A stretch of 64,000 bases of DNA, taken from Ignavibacteriales bacterium UBA1304. GTDB taxonomy: Bacteria; Bacteroidota; Ignavibacteria; Ignavibacteriales; Ignavibacteriaceae. Position 1 is the first letter of the stretch, and each line of letters opens with the position of its first letter. The notes under the pieces are model-generated. The model worked only from the letters and a program-made list of their open reading frames with translations, was not told the origin of the DNA and made no database searches. The DNA lies in contig DBTY01000035.1 in NCBI GenBank assembly GCA_002307295.1, positions 14,259 to 78,258 on the forward strand. Direction: 5' to 3'. The position numbers were made by a program, and so were the translations under genes. This document shows positions 1-7,364 of the stretch, piece after piece.

Positions 1-70
1 GAATTTTAATCCGAACACAATTAAATTTAATTGATATTTGATAAATGAAAATATTTGGAGGTTATAAAAC

Positions 71-508
71 TTGTCTGTTAAGCTAAGATTAAGAAGAATG
101 GGAAAGAAAAAGCAGCCGATTTACAAAGTAGTTGCTGCCGATGCTCGTTCACCCCGTGATGGGAAATTTCTAGAGTCTGTCGGTCACTATAATCCAATTG
201 CAAATCCTCATACGATTGAATTGGACGAAGATAGAGTAAACTATTGGTTAAATTGTGGAGCTCAACCAACCGCTACAGTTAAAAGTTTGCTAAACCAAAC
301 TGGAATTTTATTAAAACGAGACTTAGTTAAACGAGGGCTTACTGAGGATAAAATTCAAGCTGAAATGGAAAATTGGGCTAACCTAAAAGCTGCTGCAGGC
401 TTAAAAAAGAAAAGTAAGAGTAAGCCCAAAGAAGATAAAGTTATCGAAGAAAGTACAGCAGAAGTTAAGGGTGCTGCTTCTGTTGAAGAAGAAACGGTTA
501 AGGAATAG
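71..508 (+). CDS. rpsP: 30S ribosomal protein S16
   Basis: Structural protein of the small ribosomal subunit. The N-terminal ~85 residues carry the S16 signature (VKLRLRRMGKKKQPIYKVV, then SPRDGKFLESVGHYNP). At 145 residues it is much longer than the ~80-90 residues of enterobacterial S16; the extra C-terminal part (about 108-145) is Lys/Glu-rich and probably disordered, as is common in the Bacteroidota/Chlorobi group. The start is TTG at 71, chosen because a GGAG/GAGG ribosome-binding site lies at 57-61 and the protein then begins at the conserved residues. It is the first gene of the rpsP-khpA-rimM-trmD-rplS operon. Confidence 0.97.
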   Translation: MSVKLRLRRMGKKKQPIYKVVAADARSPRDGKFLESVGHYNPIANPHTIELDEDRVNYWLNCGAQPTATVKSLLNQTGILLKRDLVKRGLTEDKIQAEMENWANLKAAAGLKKKSKSKPKEDKVIEESTAEVKGAASVEEETVKE

Positions 509-584
509 TTTAGCTTCCGATCGTTTGATTCTTTGTACTAAATAAGTAATAGCTCCCATGCTCAAATATAGGAGGGTTCTCTCT

Positions 585-818
585 ATGAAAGAATTCATTG
601 AATTCATAGCTAAACATTTAGTTGATAATCCAGATAATGTGGTTATCGAAGAAAGTACACCGGAAGAGAGAAAGGTGGTATTGTCTTTAAAAGTTCAAGC
701 TGAAGATGTAGGTAAAGTTATCGGCAAGCAGGGTAAAACCGCTCAGGCGATGAGAACCTTATTAACAGCTATTGCTGCTAAAGATGGCAAAAGAGCTATT
801 CTAGAAATTCTAGATTAG
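585..818 (+). CDS. khpA: KH-domain RNA-binding protein KhpA
   Basis: A 77-residue single type-II KH domain. The RNA-binding GxxG loop is visible as GKQG at residues 47-50, followed by the TAQAMRTLL helix. Family members bind RNA broadly and usually lie between rpsP and rimM, exactly as here. An upstream in-frame ATG at 558 would add nine residues, but a strong GGAGG at 571-575 is placed for the ATG at 585, which also gives the usual family length. It was once annotated as a YlqC/UPF0109 protein. Identification is firm; its particular RNA targets cannot be read from sequence. Confidence 0.93.
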   Translation: MKEFIEFIAKHLVDNPDNVVIEESTPEERKVVLSLKVQAEDVGKVIGKQGKTAQAMRTLLTAIAAKDGKRAILEILD

Positions 819-827
819 TGTATTGTT

Positions 828-1349
828 TTGGGAAGTGATTTTTATCTTATCGGTAATATACTCGCCCCTTTCGGCGAGGACGGATCTGTAAAAATCACTT
901 CCTATTCTGATTTTCCTGAACGCTTCTTTTCTATGAAATTTGCGTTTATTGATTTCTTCGGTCAGAAGAAAAAAATAAATATTAGCAATGTGAAAAGATA
1001 CAAAAACTCTATTGTTATTAAATTTGAAAATTTTAACAACGAGGTAGAGGGCAGTTTTTTAATTGGAAAAGATATTTTTGTCGACTCAGAAAATCTTTTT
1101 GTGCTTCCTGAAAATACTTATTTTATCCACGATCTGATCGGGAGTAAGGTTTTTCAGGGGGAGATTTTATTGGGTAATATTAAAGATGTTTTTTCGGCTC
1201 CGGCTAATGACGTTTATATTATACAGGATGTCAACGGCGAGGAAATTTTAATTCCTGCCGTAGCTGAGTATATTGTGTCTTTTGATAAAGAGAATAAAGT
1301 AATGAAGCTAAAGCAGGGCGTAGATTTTATTGGCGAATATGAGGATTGA
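828..1349 (+). CDS. rimM: Ribosome maturation factor RimM
   Basis: 16S rRNA processing factor that helps assemble the 30S head, where it contacts S19. The N-terminal RimM beta-barrel covers about residues 5-80 (GNILAPFGEDGSVKI), and a PRC-barrel covers about 95-168 (HDLIGSKVF, then GEEILIPAVAEYI). It begins with TTG at 828, nine bases after the khpA stop codon, with only a weak ribosome-binding site, so translation may be coupled to khpA. Its 3' end overlaps trmD by 11 bases. The sequence is rather divergent, but position and domain order make the call secure. Confidence 0.9.
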   Translation: MGSDFYLIGNILAPFGEDGSVKITSYSDFPERFFSMKFAFIDFFGQKKKINISNVKRYKNSIVIKFENFNNEVEGSFLIGKDIFVDSENLFVLPENTYFIHDLIGSKVFQGEILLGNIKDVFSAPANDVYIIQDVNGEEILIPAVAEYIVSFDKENKVMKLKQGVDFIGEYED

Positions 1350-2022
1350 TATTATTTCGGCAGTGCCGGATTTGCTTGTTAGTCCGCTTAATACCAGTAT
1401 CATTAAAAGAGCTCAGGATAAACAGAAAGTAGAGATTTTTTTGCATGATCTTAGAGATTATGCGCATGATAAACATCGGCAAATAGACGATAAACCATTT
1501 GGCGGCGGAGCAGGAATGCTCCTTAAACCGGAACCGTTTTTTGAATGTATTGAAAAACTTTTAAGCGAAAGAAATTATTCGCATATTGTTTTTACTACGC
1601 CTAAGGGCAAGGTGTTCGATCAACAAACGGCTAATAGGTTTTCGCTTGCCGAAAATATTTTGTTTATTGTAGGGCATTATAAAGGAATTGACGACCGCGT
1701 GCGGGAGCGTTTTGCCACTGACGAACTGTCTATTGGCAATTATGTTCTTAGCGGCGGCGAATTGCCTGCATTGGTTATTATTGATGCAGTTGTACGCTTA
1801 ATACCGGGCGTCTTAAATGATAGCGAGTCCGCTTTGAACGATTCGTTTCAGGACGGCGAAGTTCTTGAAGCCCCTTTTTATACGCGACCCGCGGTTTTCA
1901 GAGACATGAAAGTCCCTGACGTTTTACTTTCGGGCGACGATAAAAAAATAAGGCTTTGGAAAGCGGAACAATCAAATGTATTTACTGAAAAATGGAAAAA
2001 AATAAATAATATAGCGGAGTAA
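1339..2022 (+). CDS. trmD: tRNA (guanine-N1)-methyltransferase TrmD
   Basis: SPOUT-class enzyme that methylates G37 of tRNAs from S-adenosylmethionine and prevents +1 frameshifting. The protein begins MRIDIISAVPDLL and shows the trefoil-knot SAM-binding signatures FGGGAGMLLKPEP, VGHYKGIDDRV and SIGNYVLSGGELPAL. The ATG at 1339 is preferred over an in-frame TTG at 1330 because family members start at this residue. It overlaps the end of rimM by 11 bases and ends 3 bases before rplS, so translation of the operon appears coupled. Confidence 0.96.
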   Translation: MRIDIISAVPDLLVSPLNTSIIKRAQDKQKVEIFLHDLRDYAHDKHRQIDDKPFGGGAGMLLKPEPFFECIEKLLSERNYSHIVFTTPKGKVFDQQTANRFSLAENILFIVGHYKGIDDRVRERFATDELSIGNYVLSGGELPALVIIDAVVRLIPGVLNDSESALNDSFQDGEVLEAPFYTRPAVFRDMKVPDVLLSGDDKKIRLWKAEQSNVFTEKWKKINNIAE

Positions 2023-2025
2023 TAA

Positions 2026-2370
2026 ATGCTTAATATTGATGAATTGGTAAAAGACCAGATAAAGACAGATTATCCCCGGTTTAGCCCTGGCGATCACATT
2101 AAAGTGCAAGTTAGAGTTATTGAAGGCGATAAAGAAAGAATTCAGACCTTTGAAGGAGACGTTATTAGTATCAGAGGCGCAGGCGCTTCTAAAACTTTTG
2201 TCGTTCGTAAAGTTGCCAGCGGAGTTGGCGTTGAAAGAATTTTCCCTTTTAATTCTCCAAAAATAGCCGGTATCGAATTGGTTAAAGAAGGCGACGTTAG
2301 AAGAGCTAAATTGTATTACCTTCGGAATCTTTCTGGTAAGGCTGCAAGAATTAAAAGTAAAAAACCGTAA
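2026..2370 (+). CDS. rplS: 50S ribosomal protein L19
   Basis: L19 lies at the interface of the 30S and 50S subunits. The 114-residue protein has the family hallmarks [42 protein letters not shown] and the C-terminal [16 protein letters not shown]. Length and sequence are typical. It is the last gene of the rpsP operon and is followed within 26 bases by a rho-independent terminator. Confidence 0.97.
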   Translation: MLNIDELVKDQIKTDYPRFSPGDHIKVQVRVIEGDKERIQTFEGDVISIRGAGASKTFVVRKVASGVGVERIFPFNSPKIAGIELVKEGDVRRAKLYYLRNLSGKAARIKSKKP

Positions 2371-2395
2371 TCTTACTTTTTTATTTTTTCACACG

Positions 2396-2421
2396 GCCGC
2401 TTTTATTAGCGGCTTTTTTTT
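2396..2421 (+). terminator. Rho-independent terminator after rplS
   Basis: Stem GCCGC (2396-2400) and GCGGC (2409-2413) with an 8-base loop, followed by a run of eight T. It closes the rpsP operon and sits immediately in front of the MqnA-like gene. Confidence 0.85.
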
Positions 2422-2433
2422 ATGGATTTCAGA

Positions 2434-3195
2434 ATGAAAATATTATTCCCCCAAAACATATTTGCCTCGCTGCTGGTTGAAACTCTCCCAGACGAGCTTG
2501 TAAGCCAGATTTCTTATACTGAATCGTCCCGGTTATATAGCGAACTCGAAGCCGATCGGTACGACGTTGCGCTTATCCCGGCTTTGGAACTTATTAAAAA
2601 TAAGGATATGTACGTCTCTAAAAAAATATGCGTCGGTTTTAACGGTTTTCTCTGCAATTCGTTCGTCTATTTTATTCCGGATCAGCTGGAACTTTCTAAA
2701 CTGTTTGTTACGGGCGACGTTTCGGCACACGACGTAATGATAAGCAAATTCCTTTTTACAGAAATGTATAATAAGAATATTGAAATTAGTCTGCTTGCAG
2801 ATAAAAATGCCTCTACTGACGATAAAAACTTGCAAATTATCGGCGACGATAATTTTGAAAACCTAAAACTTCTGCATGGGTTAAGCATCTCGGAAGAAAT
2901 GACGGAAATGATTTCGTTCCCTTATATTAATTATGTGCTTGCTTCTAAAAGCGGCGTTAATATCGACGAGTTCAATCAGAAGGTCGATAAGCTTAACGTT
3001 AGTTTTGACGAAAATATCGAAAAAATTGTCAACGCTCAAAAGCTTCCGCAGGATGCAAAGGAGTATGTTATAGATCAGGCGGGCTCATTTACATTTGAGC
3101 TTGGCGAAGCTGAAGAACACGGCTTAAACGAGCTTCTGCGCCTCCCTTACTTCTATGGTATGATTGACGATATAATTGAAATTAAAGCGATATAA
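2434..3195 (+). CDS. MqnA-like protein (periplasmic-binding-protein fold)
   Basis: About 253 residues. The pattern (KILFPQN start, LEADRYDVALIPALELIKN, CVGFNG, then a second lobe with IIGDDNF) resembles the MqnA/MqnD group of chorismate dehydratase-like enzymes from the futalosine menaquinone pathway, which have a type-2 solute-binding fold. MqnA signatures are only partly kept, so a diverged, non-catalytic or differently specific member is possible. No signal peptide is seen, which argues against a transport role. An ATG at 2422 would add four residues but lies against the terminator T-run; neither start has a clear ribosome-binding site. It may depend on read-through from the rpsP operon. 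Confidence 0.55.
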   Translation: MKILFPQNIFASLLVETLPDELVSQISYTESSRLYSELEADRYDVALIPALELIKNKDMYVSKKICVGFNGFLCNSFVYFIPDQLELSKLFVTGDVSAHDVMISKFLFTEMYNKNIEISLLADKNASTDDKNLQIIGDDNFENLKLLHGLSISEEMTEMISFPYINYVLASKSGVNIDEFNQKVDKLNVSFDENIEKIVNAQKLPQDAKEYVIDQAGSFTFELGEAEEHGLNELLRLPYFYGMIDDIIEIKAI

Positions 3196-3276
3196 TATTT
3201 TATTTCTGCTCTATTTTTATTCGCTTAAAACTGACCGCTATCATTATAGATTGAACTATTTATGTCTCTGTACATA

Positions 3277-3309
3277 AAATAAAGCTAATGCAGCGCATTA
3301 GCTTTATTT
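3277..3309. terminator. Strong hairpin, probable bidirectional terminator
   Basis: A perfect 15-bp inverted repeat (3277-3291 and 3295-3309) with a 3-base AGC loop. The outer stem is A/T-rich on both sides, so it could end transcription from either direction. It lies 82 bases after the MqnA-like gene. Apart from this hairpin nothing is recognised in 3196-3424. Confidence 0.65.
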
Positions 3310-3424
3310 GAATAAAAGATTTTTAAAACCTCCCAAAATTGACTAAGTATTCTGCCCAAAAAAATTGAAATTAAACGTAAGAAAGTATAATTTATAAGTA
3401 TTGTATTTTTAAAACAGGGAGAGT

Positions 3425-3613
3425 ATGAAATCTGCAACTATTGAAGACCTTGCCTATTATATTCAGGAAGCGCATAAAAAGAATAAACCAAAACCAATAA
3501 TATTTTTAGGGGCGGGAGCGTCTGTAACCGGAGGTATTCCGTTAGCCAAAGAAAAAAAAACGAACATCAGAAATATACTTACAAAATGTTGGCAAGAAGA
3601 AATTAAATTATAA
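3425..3613 (+). pseudogene. Truncated SIR2-like protein (N-terminal stub)
   Basis: A 62-residue frame whose first ~42 residues match the start of SIR2-like NAD-binding domains found in defence proteins: an N-terminal helix followed by KPIIFLGAGASVTGGIPLA, where GAGAS is the glycine-rich NAD loop. After this the frame changes into unrelated sequence (KEKKTNIRNILTKCWQEEIKL) and stops. A SIR2 domain needs more than 200 residues, and no continuation is visible downstream in any frame, so this looks like the surviving 5' end after a deletion. A GGGAG ribosome-binding site at 3418-3422 is retained. It cannot be catalytic. Confidence 0.6.
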
Positions 3614-3652
3614 AAAATAGTGTGTTCAATAACATTTATTTGAGGAATAATT

Positions 3653-4174
3653 ATGAAAATAAAAGCAGATAAATCTCTGGATGAATTACTACAAGAATAT
3701 TTAAGTAAGGGAAAGGAAATCGCGGAATATGTCAAAAATAAAGGCGCAAAAAGATTTAGTACAAAGAAATTTGTTGCTGATTTGGGTGAATATTATTTTT
3801 ATGAAAACTGTAAAGATATATTCGAAACTCTTGACCAGAATAAAAAAGCTACTGCAGATTATGATTTCAGTGGAAGCCTAAAACAAGGTAAAATTTTAAA
3901 TACAGATGTCAGAATAGAAGTAAAAACAAGGCATGCTCAAGACGGAAATCCATATTTACTGGGAGTTAAACCAAAGAAATTTGATATTTTAGCTTTCATT
4001 TTTCTGGATGAAAATCTTTCATGTCGCTATATTGGAATTGTAAATAAAAAAGAAATAAAAAATAAAATTACTGGGAAAAATAAAGATATAATAGTTTATG
4101 ACAAAAATATCCAAACGCTTTGGGAAACAGGCGCTTTTAAAAAAATACCTAAGAAAAATAAGGCTATAATTTGA
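3653..4174 (+). CDS. Putative PD-(D/E)XK-fold nuclease, orphan
   Basis: A 173-residue protein of unrecognised family. An N-terminal helical part includes ADLGEYYFYENCKDIF, a helix-borne Glu as often seen in the first motif of restriction-like folds. It is followed by TADYDFSG and then the strand DVRIEVKTR, which gives a D...ExK arrangement typical of PD-(D/E)XK nuclease cores. The C-terminus is basic (KNKITGKNK, KKIPKKNK) and could contact DNA. No methyltransferase or other restriction partner is adjacent. It starts 39 bases after the SIR2-like stub, with a GAGGAA ribosome-binding site, so both may be relics of one defence locus. Nuclease activity is inference. Confidence 0.5.
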   Translation: MKIKADKSLDELLQEYLSKGKEIAEYVKNKGAKRFSTKKFVADLGEYYFYENCKDIFETLDQNKKATADYDFSGSLKQGKILNTDVRIEVKTRHAQDGNPYLLGVKPKKFDILAFIFLDENLSCRYIGIVNKKEIKNKITGKNKDIIVYDKNIQTLWETGAFKKIPKKNKAII

Positions 4175-4428
4175 AGAATAATAAATTTATGAAATTAAAA
4201 TAAATATTTTAAAGATATATTATTATAATAACATCTGCCATGTAGCGTTTCTCCCCATATTTCTTGATGTTAACACAAATAGTAAAACAGAAATGTCTTA
4301 AAAGGCAATTGCCATGGATGAGCTATTATAACGATTCTGATTTTAAGAGTTTGCTTGATAAGTATCGTTGATCTAAAAGTTGTTTTTAATTTTGCCAGAA
4401 TTAGAAATAATATTTTTTATATTATAGC

Positions 4429-4457
4429 TTGACATTTCTAAAATAATAAATTACATT
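4429..4457 (+). promoter_or_regulatory. Sigma70-like promoter for the small RNA candidate
   Basis: Perfect -35 box TTGACA at 4429-4434, a 17-base spacer and TACATT as -10 at 4452-4457, giving an expected transcript start near 4464. No gene follows before the terminator at 4596. Confidence 0.6.
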
Positions 4458-4463
4458 GAATTT

Positions 4464-4622
4464 TAAGAAAAATAATTTGTGATAGAAAAATGAAAGATAT
4501 TCAGATAAATATGTGTCTCTGCGCTGTTGGATGTTGCAAAACGTCAGCGGAGGTCTTTGTCTGAAAATTTTAATATAATAAAGATTTTTTAAAAGCCCTT
4601 CGTTAATACCGAAGGGTTTTTT
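4464..4622 (+). ncRNA. Candidate small non-coding RNA (~160 nt)
   Basis: Defined by a consensus promoter just upstream and a strong rho-independent terminator at its end. The interior has an imperfect hairpin in which CTC and CGCTG (4518-4526 region) pair with CAGCGGAG near 4545-4552. No good open reading frame is present. Length and arrangement are compatible with a 6S-like RNA or another stable regulator, but no known family was recognised. It could instead be the attenuated leader of the gene at 4729. Confidence 0.4.
4596..4622 (+). terminator. Rho-independent terminator of the small RNA candidate
   Basis: Stem CCCTTCG (4596-4602) with CGAAGGG (4610-4616), a 7-base loop and a following run of six T. 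Confidence 0.85.
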
Positions 4623-4728
4623 ATTTTAAAAAGCAGCGGTTCTAAAAAAGAACTGAATTTATAAAAAGCTATCAAAAGATTTGGCTTAAAAGTCAAAAAT
4701 AAAATATAAACATAAATAGGAGAAAAAT

Positions 4729-6741
4729 ATGAAGAGGATAATCTTACTTTTTAGCATCCTTATTCTACTTAGTACGCAGGTTTTTTCATTCCCTAAAAAA
4801 GCGTTGCTTGAAAGATATACAAACGCTTCCTGCGGACCTTGCGCATCATTAAATTCTTCATGGTATACAAATACAGTTAACGGACTTGTTTATTCAGGCG
4901 CAATCACTAATATTGTTTATAACGTTAACTGGCCGGGCGATACCGACCCGATGTATTTATTCAACGCTGCGGATAACGCAACCCGATGGAGCTATTACGG
5001 CGTTAACGCTGTGCCGTGGATAGAAGTCGGCGGTAAATTATTGACAAACGACCAGACCATTGTTACGGATTCAGTCAACTCGATTAGCGCATCGTTTGCT
5101 CCTTTTAGCATAACGCTGACTCCGGAGATATTTTCTAATAATACGATTACCGTGAAAGTGAAAATTATCCGCGACGCGGCTGACAACACTGCTTCATATT
5201 CGAATACAAAAATAAGAGTCGTACTTACTGAAAAATCGGTTAATTATGCTTCAGCGCCTGGCACAAATGGAGAGAAGTCTTTCTACAGCGTTGCGCGCGC
5301 TTTAATTCCTGACGCTAAAGGGACTACTTTTACAATTCCTGCAAAAGGCGATTCGACGCAATTAGATTTGCAGTACGTGCCTGGTACAAGTTTTACAAGT
5401 ACAGTAAATTTGGACAGCATCCGCGTAGTGGCGTTTATTCAGAATGACGACACAAAAGAAATCTATCAGTCGGCTGCGGAAGATTTAGTAAAAGGAACCC
5501 ATATAAATGCCGCCTTTCAGGCAAGCGATCTTTTGGGCGCCATACCTCTAAAAGTAACGTTTACTAATATTTCCACTCCAACAGCCGGGAGCTCAATCGC
5601 TTCGTATAAATGGGATTTTAACAACGACGGAACAATAGATTCTCAGGATCCAAATCCTACATTTACTTATACGGGTAAACAGACGTATTCAGTTTCGCTT
5701 ACTGTAACTGATAATACCGGGCAAAGCTCAACCCGCTTAATTAGCAATTATATCACGGCTATTGGCAAAACAGCCGATATACTTGTAGTTAACGGAATTG
5801 ATTATTCAACTTATGCCGCAGAACTAACTAACTTCTATAAAAATGGAGCCGGTTTTGGAAACCATCAGGTGGACGTCTGGGATTTGTTTGGCGGACAGGG
5901 ATTCGATTTTGCAGCCGCCAATTCCAACATTAAACAGGTTGACCTTTACAATAAAAAAATTCCGCTATCTGTTTTTTGTCTTTATAAAAAAGTTATTTGG
6001 ATAGGGAATAACTACAATGGCGATTTAACGTTCTATGATCCGGCTCAGGTTTTAGCTTATGTTAAAGCCGGAGGCAACTTCCTTTTAGCTGCAAGATATG
6101 CGTCATTATTCTTCAATCAGGCTCTGCAGGACTATGCAGGGATAACTTCATTTTCATCTGATTTGACAATCGCTAAACTAAAAGCGTTGGATAACAATTT
6201 AGTTGATCTTACATCGACGGGAACAAATTCGCTTACCGAATTAGTCGCGCTTTCTTCAACTTCTTCGGCGGTTCCAATTTTTGACGATACAACTTCTACT
6301 GCAGAGTACGGCGGTTTCAGGCTGCACAAAACAGGAGAAGGTAATTTTGTATTTATTGCAGGCCGTCCTTACCGTTATGATAACGCAGCTTCTGCAAAAG
6401 ATTATGGCTACATTATAGATAACTGGCTGGGAAGCAATTCTACTAATGCTGTATCTACAAAAGAAAATGGTCTTCCGAAAAACTTTGAACTCTCGCAGAA
6501 CTATCCAAATCCTTTTAATCCAAGCTCTACAATCCGCTACGCAATTCCAAATAGCGGATTTGTAAAGCTAAACGTATATAACGCTTTAGGCGAAAAAGTA
6601 GCATCGCTTGTTAACAGCCAAATGGAGGCGGGCGTTTATAATGTAAACTTTAACGCTTCAAAACTTGCAAGCGGTATTTATTTCTATCGGATAGAAGCCG
6701 GTAATTTTGTCTCTGTAAAAAAAATGATACTGATGAAATAG
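4729..6741 (+). CDS. Secreted T9SS protein: thioredoxin-like (Omp28) and PKD domains
   Basis: A 670-residue secreted protein. Residues 1-20 are a signal peptide. About 22-255 look like an Omp28-type thioredoxin-fold region with a CGPC motif at residues 35-38 in ALLERYTNASCGPCASLN, the classical redox pair of thioredoxin. About 259-345 form a PKD domain (YKWDFNNDGTIDS, TYSVSLTVTDNTG). About 350-565 form an unassigned alpha/beta region (ILVVNGIDYSTY, YVKAGGNFLLAARY). The last ~80 residues are a type IX secretion sorting domain starting at NYPNPFNPSSTIRY. Export to the surface or medium is expected. An AGGAGA ribosome-binding site precedes the ATG. A disulphide-exchange role is inferred only from CGPC. 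Confidence 0.75.
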   Translation: MKRIILLFSILILLSTQVFSFPKKALLERYTNASCGPCASLNSSWYTNTVNGLVYSGAITNIVYNVNWPGDTDPMYLFNAADNATRWSYYGVNAVPWIEVGGKLLTNDQTIVTDSVNSISASFAPFSITLTPEIFSNNTITVKVKIIRDAADNTASYSNTKIRVVLTEKSVNYASAPGTNGEKSFYSVARALIPDAKGTTFTIPAKGDSTQLDLQYVPGTSFTSTVNLDSIRVVAFIQNDDTKEIYQSAAEDLVKGTHINAAFQASDLLGAIPLKVTFTNISTPTAGSSIASYKWDFNNDGTIDSQDPNPTFTYTGKQTYSVSLTVTDNTGQSSTRLISNYITAIGKTADILVVNGIDYSTYAAELTNFYKNGAGFGNHQVDVWDLFGGQGFDFAAANSNIKQVDLYNKKIPLSVFCLYKKVIWIGNNYNGDLTFYDPAQVLAYVKAGGNFLLAARYASLFFNQALQDYAGITSFSSDLTIAKLKALDNNLVDLTSTGTNSLTELVALSSTSSAVPIFDDTTSTAEYGGFRLHKTGEGNFVFIAGRPYRYDNAASAKDYGYIIDNWLGSNSTNAVSTKENGLPKNFELSQNYPNPFNPSSTIRYAIPNSGFVKLNVYNALGEKVASLVNSQMEAGVYNVNFNASKLASGIYFYRIEAGNFVSVKKMILMK

Positions 6742-6766
6742 CGACTATGTTTGTTGTTAGCGTAAG

Positions 6767-6792
6767 GCCGTCTTAAAAGGGCGGCTTTTTTT
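6767..6792 (+). terminator. Rho-independent terminator
   Basis: Stem GCCGTC with GGCGGC (one G-U pair) followed by a run of seven T, 25 bases after the secreted protein gene. Confidence 0.8.
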
Positions 6793-6878
6793 ATTTTAAA
6801 GCTTATTGTTTTTTAGTATTTTTTAACTATAGAAGATGGAATATTTTAAACTTAAATAATTGGAGCTTCTGAAATATA

Positions 6879-7349
6879 ATGAACTACCCTGAACCTACCG
6901 TAAGCGGAATTGTAATTAATAAAGAAAATAAAATACTCCTTTGCAAATCGCATAAATGGAACGACCAGTATGTAATTCCCGGCGGACATATTGAATATGG
7001 CGAAAAAATGGAAGACGCTTTGTGCCGCGAGGTATTTGAAGAAACCGGATTGAAAATATACGACGTAAAATTACTTGGGGTGCAGGAGTTTATTTATAGC
7101 AAATCATTCATTGGTAAAAAGCATTTTATTTCGTTTGATTTTTTATGCCGGACAAAAGACGATAAGGTTATGATAAACGACGAAGCTGAAGAATATATAT
7201 GGGTAGAGGGGAAAGATGTTTTGAGTTATGATTTAGGCGGCTACTTAAGGGAGCTATTTACCGAGTATCTAAAAAAGTCAGCGTCAGAGAAATATTTGCC
7301 CATACTCTACAACTATGTCAAGACCGATAAACAGTCTCGACATAGTTAA
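6879..7349 (+). CDS. NUDIX hydrolase
   Basis: A 156-residue hydrolase of nucleoside diphosphates linked to another group X. The Nudix box is complete at about residues 36-58: GHIEYGEKMEDALCREVFEE followed by TGL, matching Gx5Ex7REUxEExGU and giving the metal-binding glutamates. The substrate cannot be predicted. It lies alone between two secreted-protein genes and is convergent with the CotH-type gene, whose stop is 15 bases away. The start ATG is weakly preceded by GGAGCTTCTG. Confidence 0.88.
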   Translation: MNYPEPTVSGIVINKENKILLCKSHKWNDQYVIPGGHIEYGEKMEDALCREVFEETGLKIYDVKLLGVQEFIYSKSFIGKKHFISFDFLCRTKDDKVMINDEAEEYIWVEGKDVLSYDLGGYLRELFTEYLKKSASEKYLPILYNYVKTDKQSRHS

Positions 7350-7364
7350 GAGTAAATCTAAAAT

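Larger units (their letters stand above)
4175..4728. other. Intergenic region with a probable small RNA
   Basis: A 554-base stretch without a convincing gene. It is very AT-rich up to about 4425. The second half contains a promoter (4429-4457), a structured GC-richer segment (about 4512-4560) and a terminator (4596-4622), described separately. The last ~100 bases lead into the secreted protein at 4729. Confidence 0.6.

Noticed and set aside
4261..4372. Small open frame ending LPWMSYYNDSDFKSLLDKYR
   Set aside because: Only ~34 codons, no ribosome-binding site, and no family resemblance I can defend; left as non-coding.
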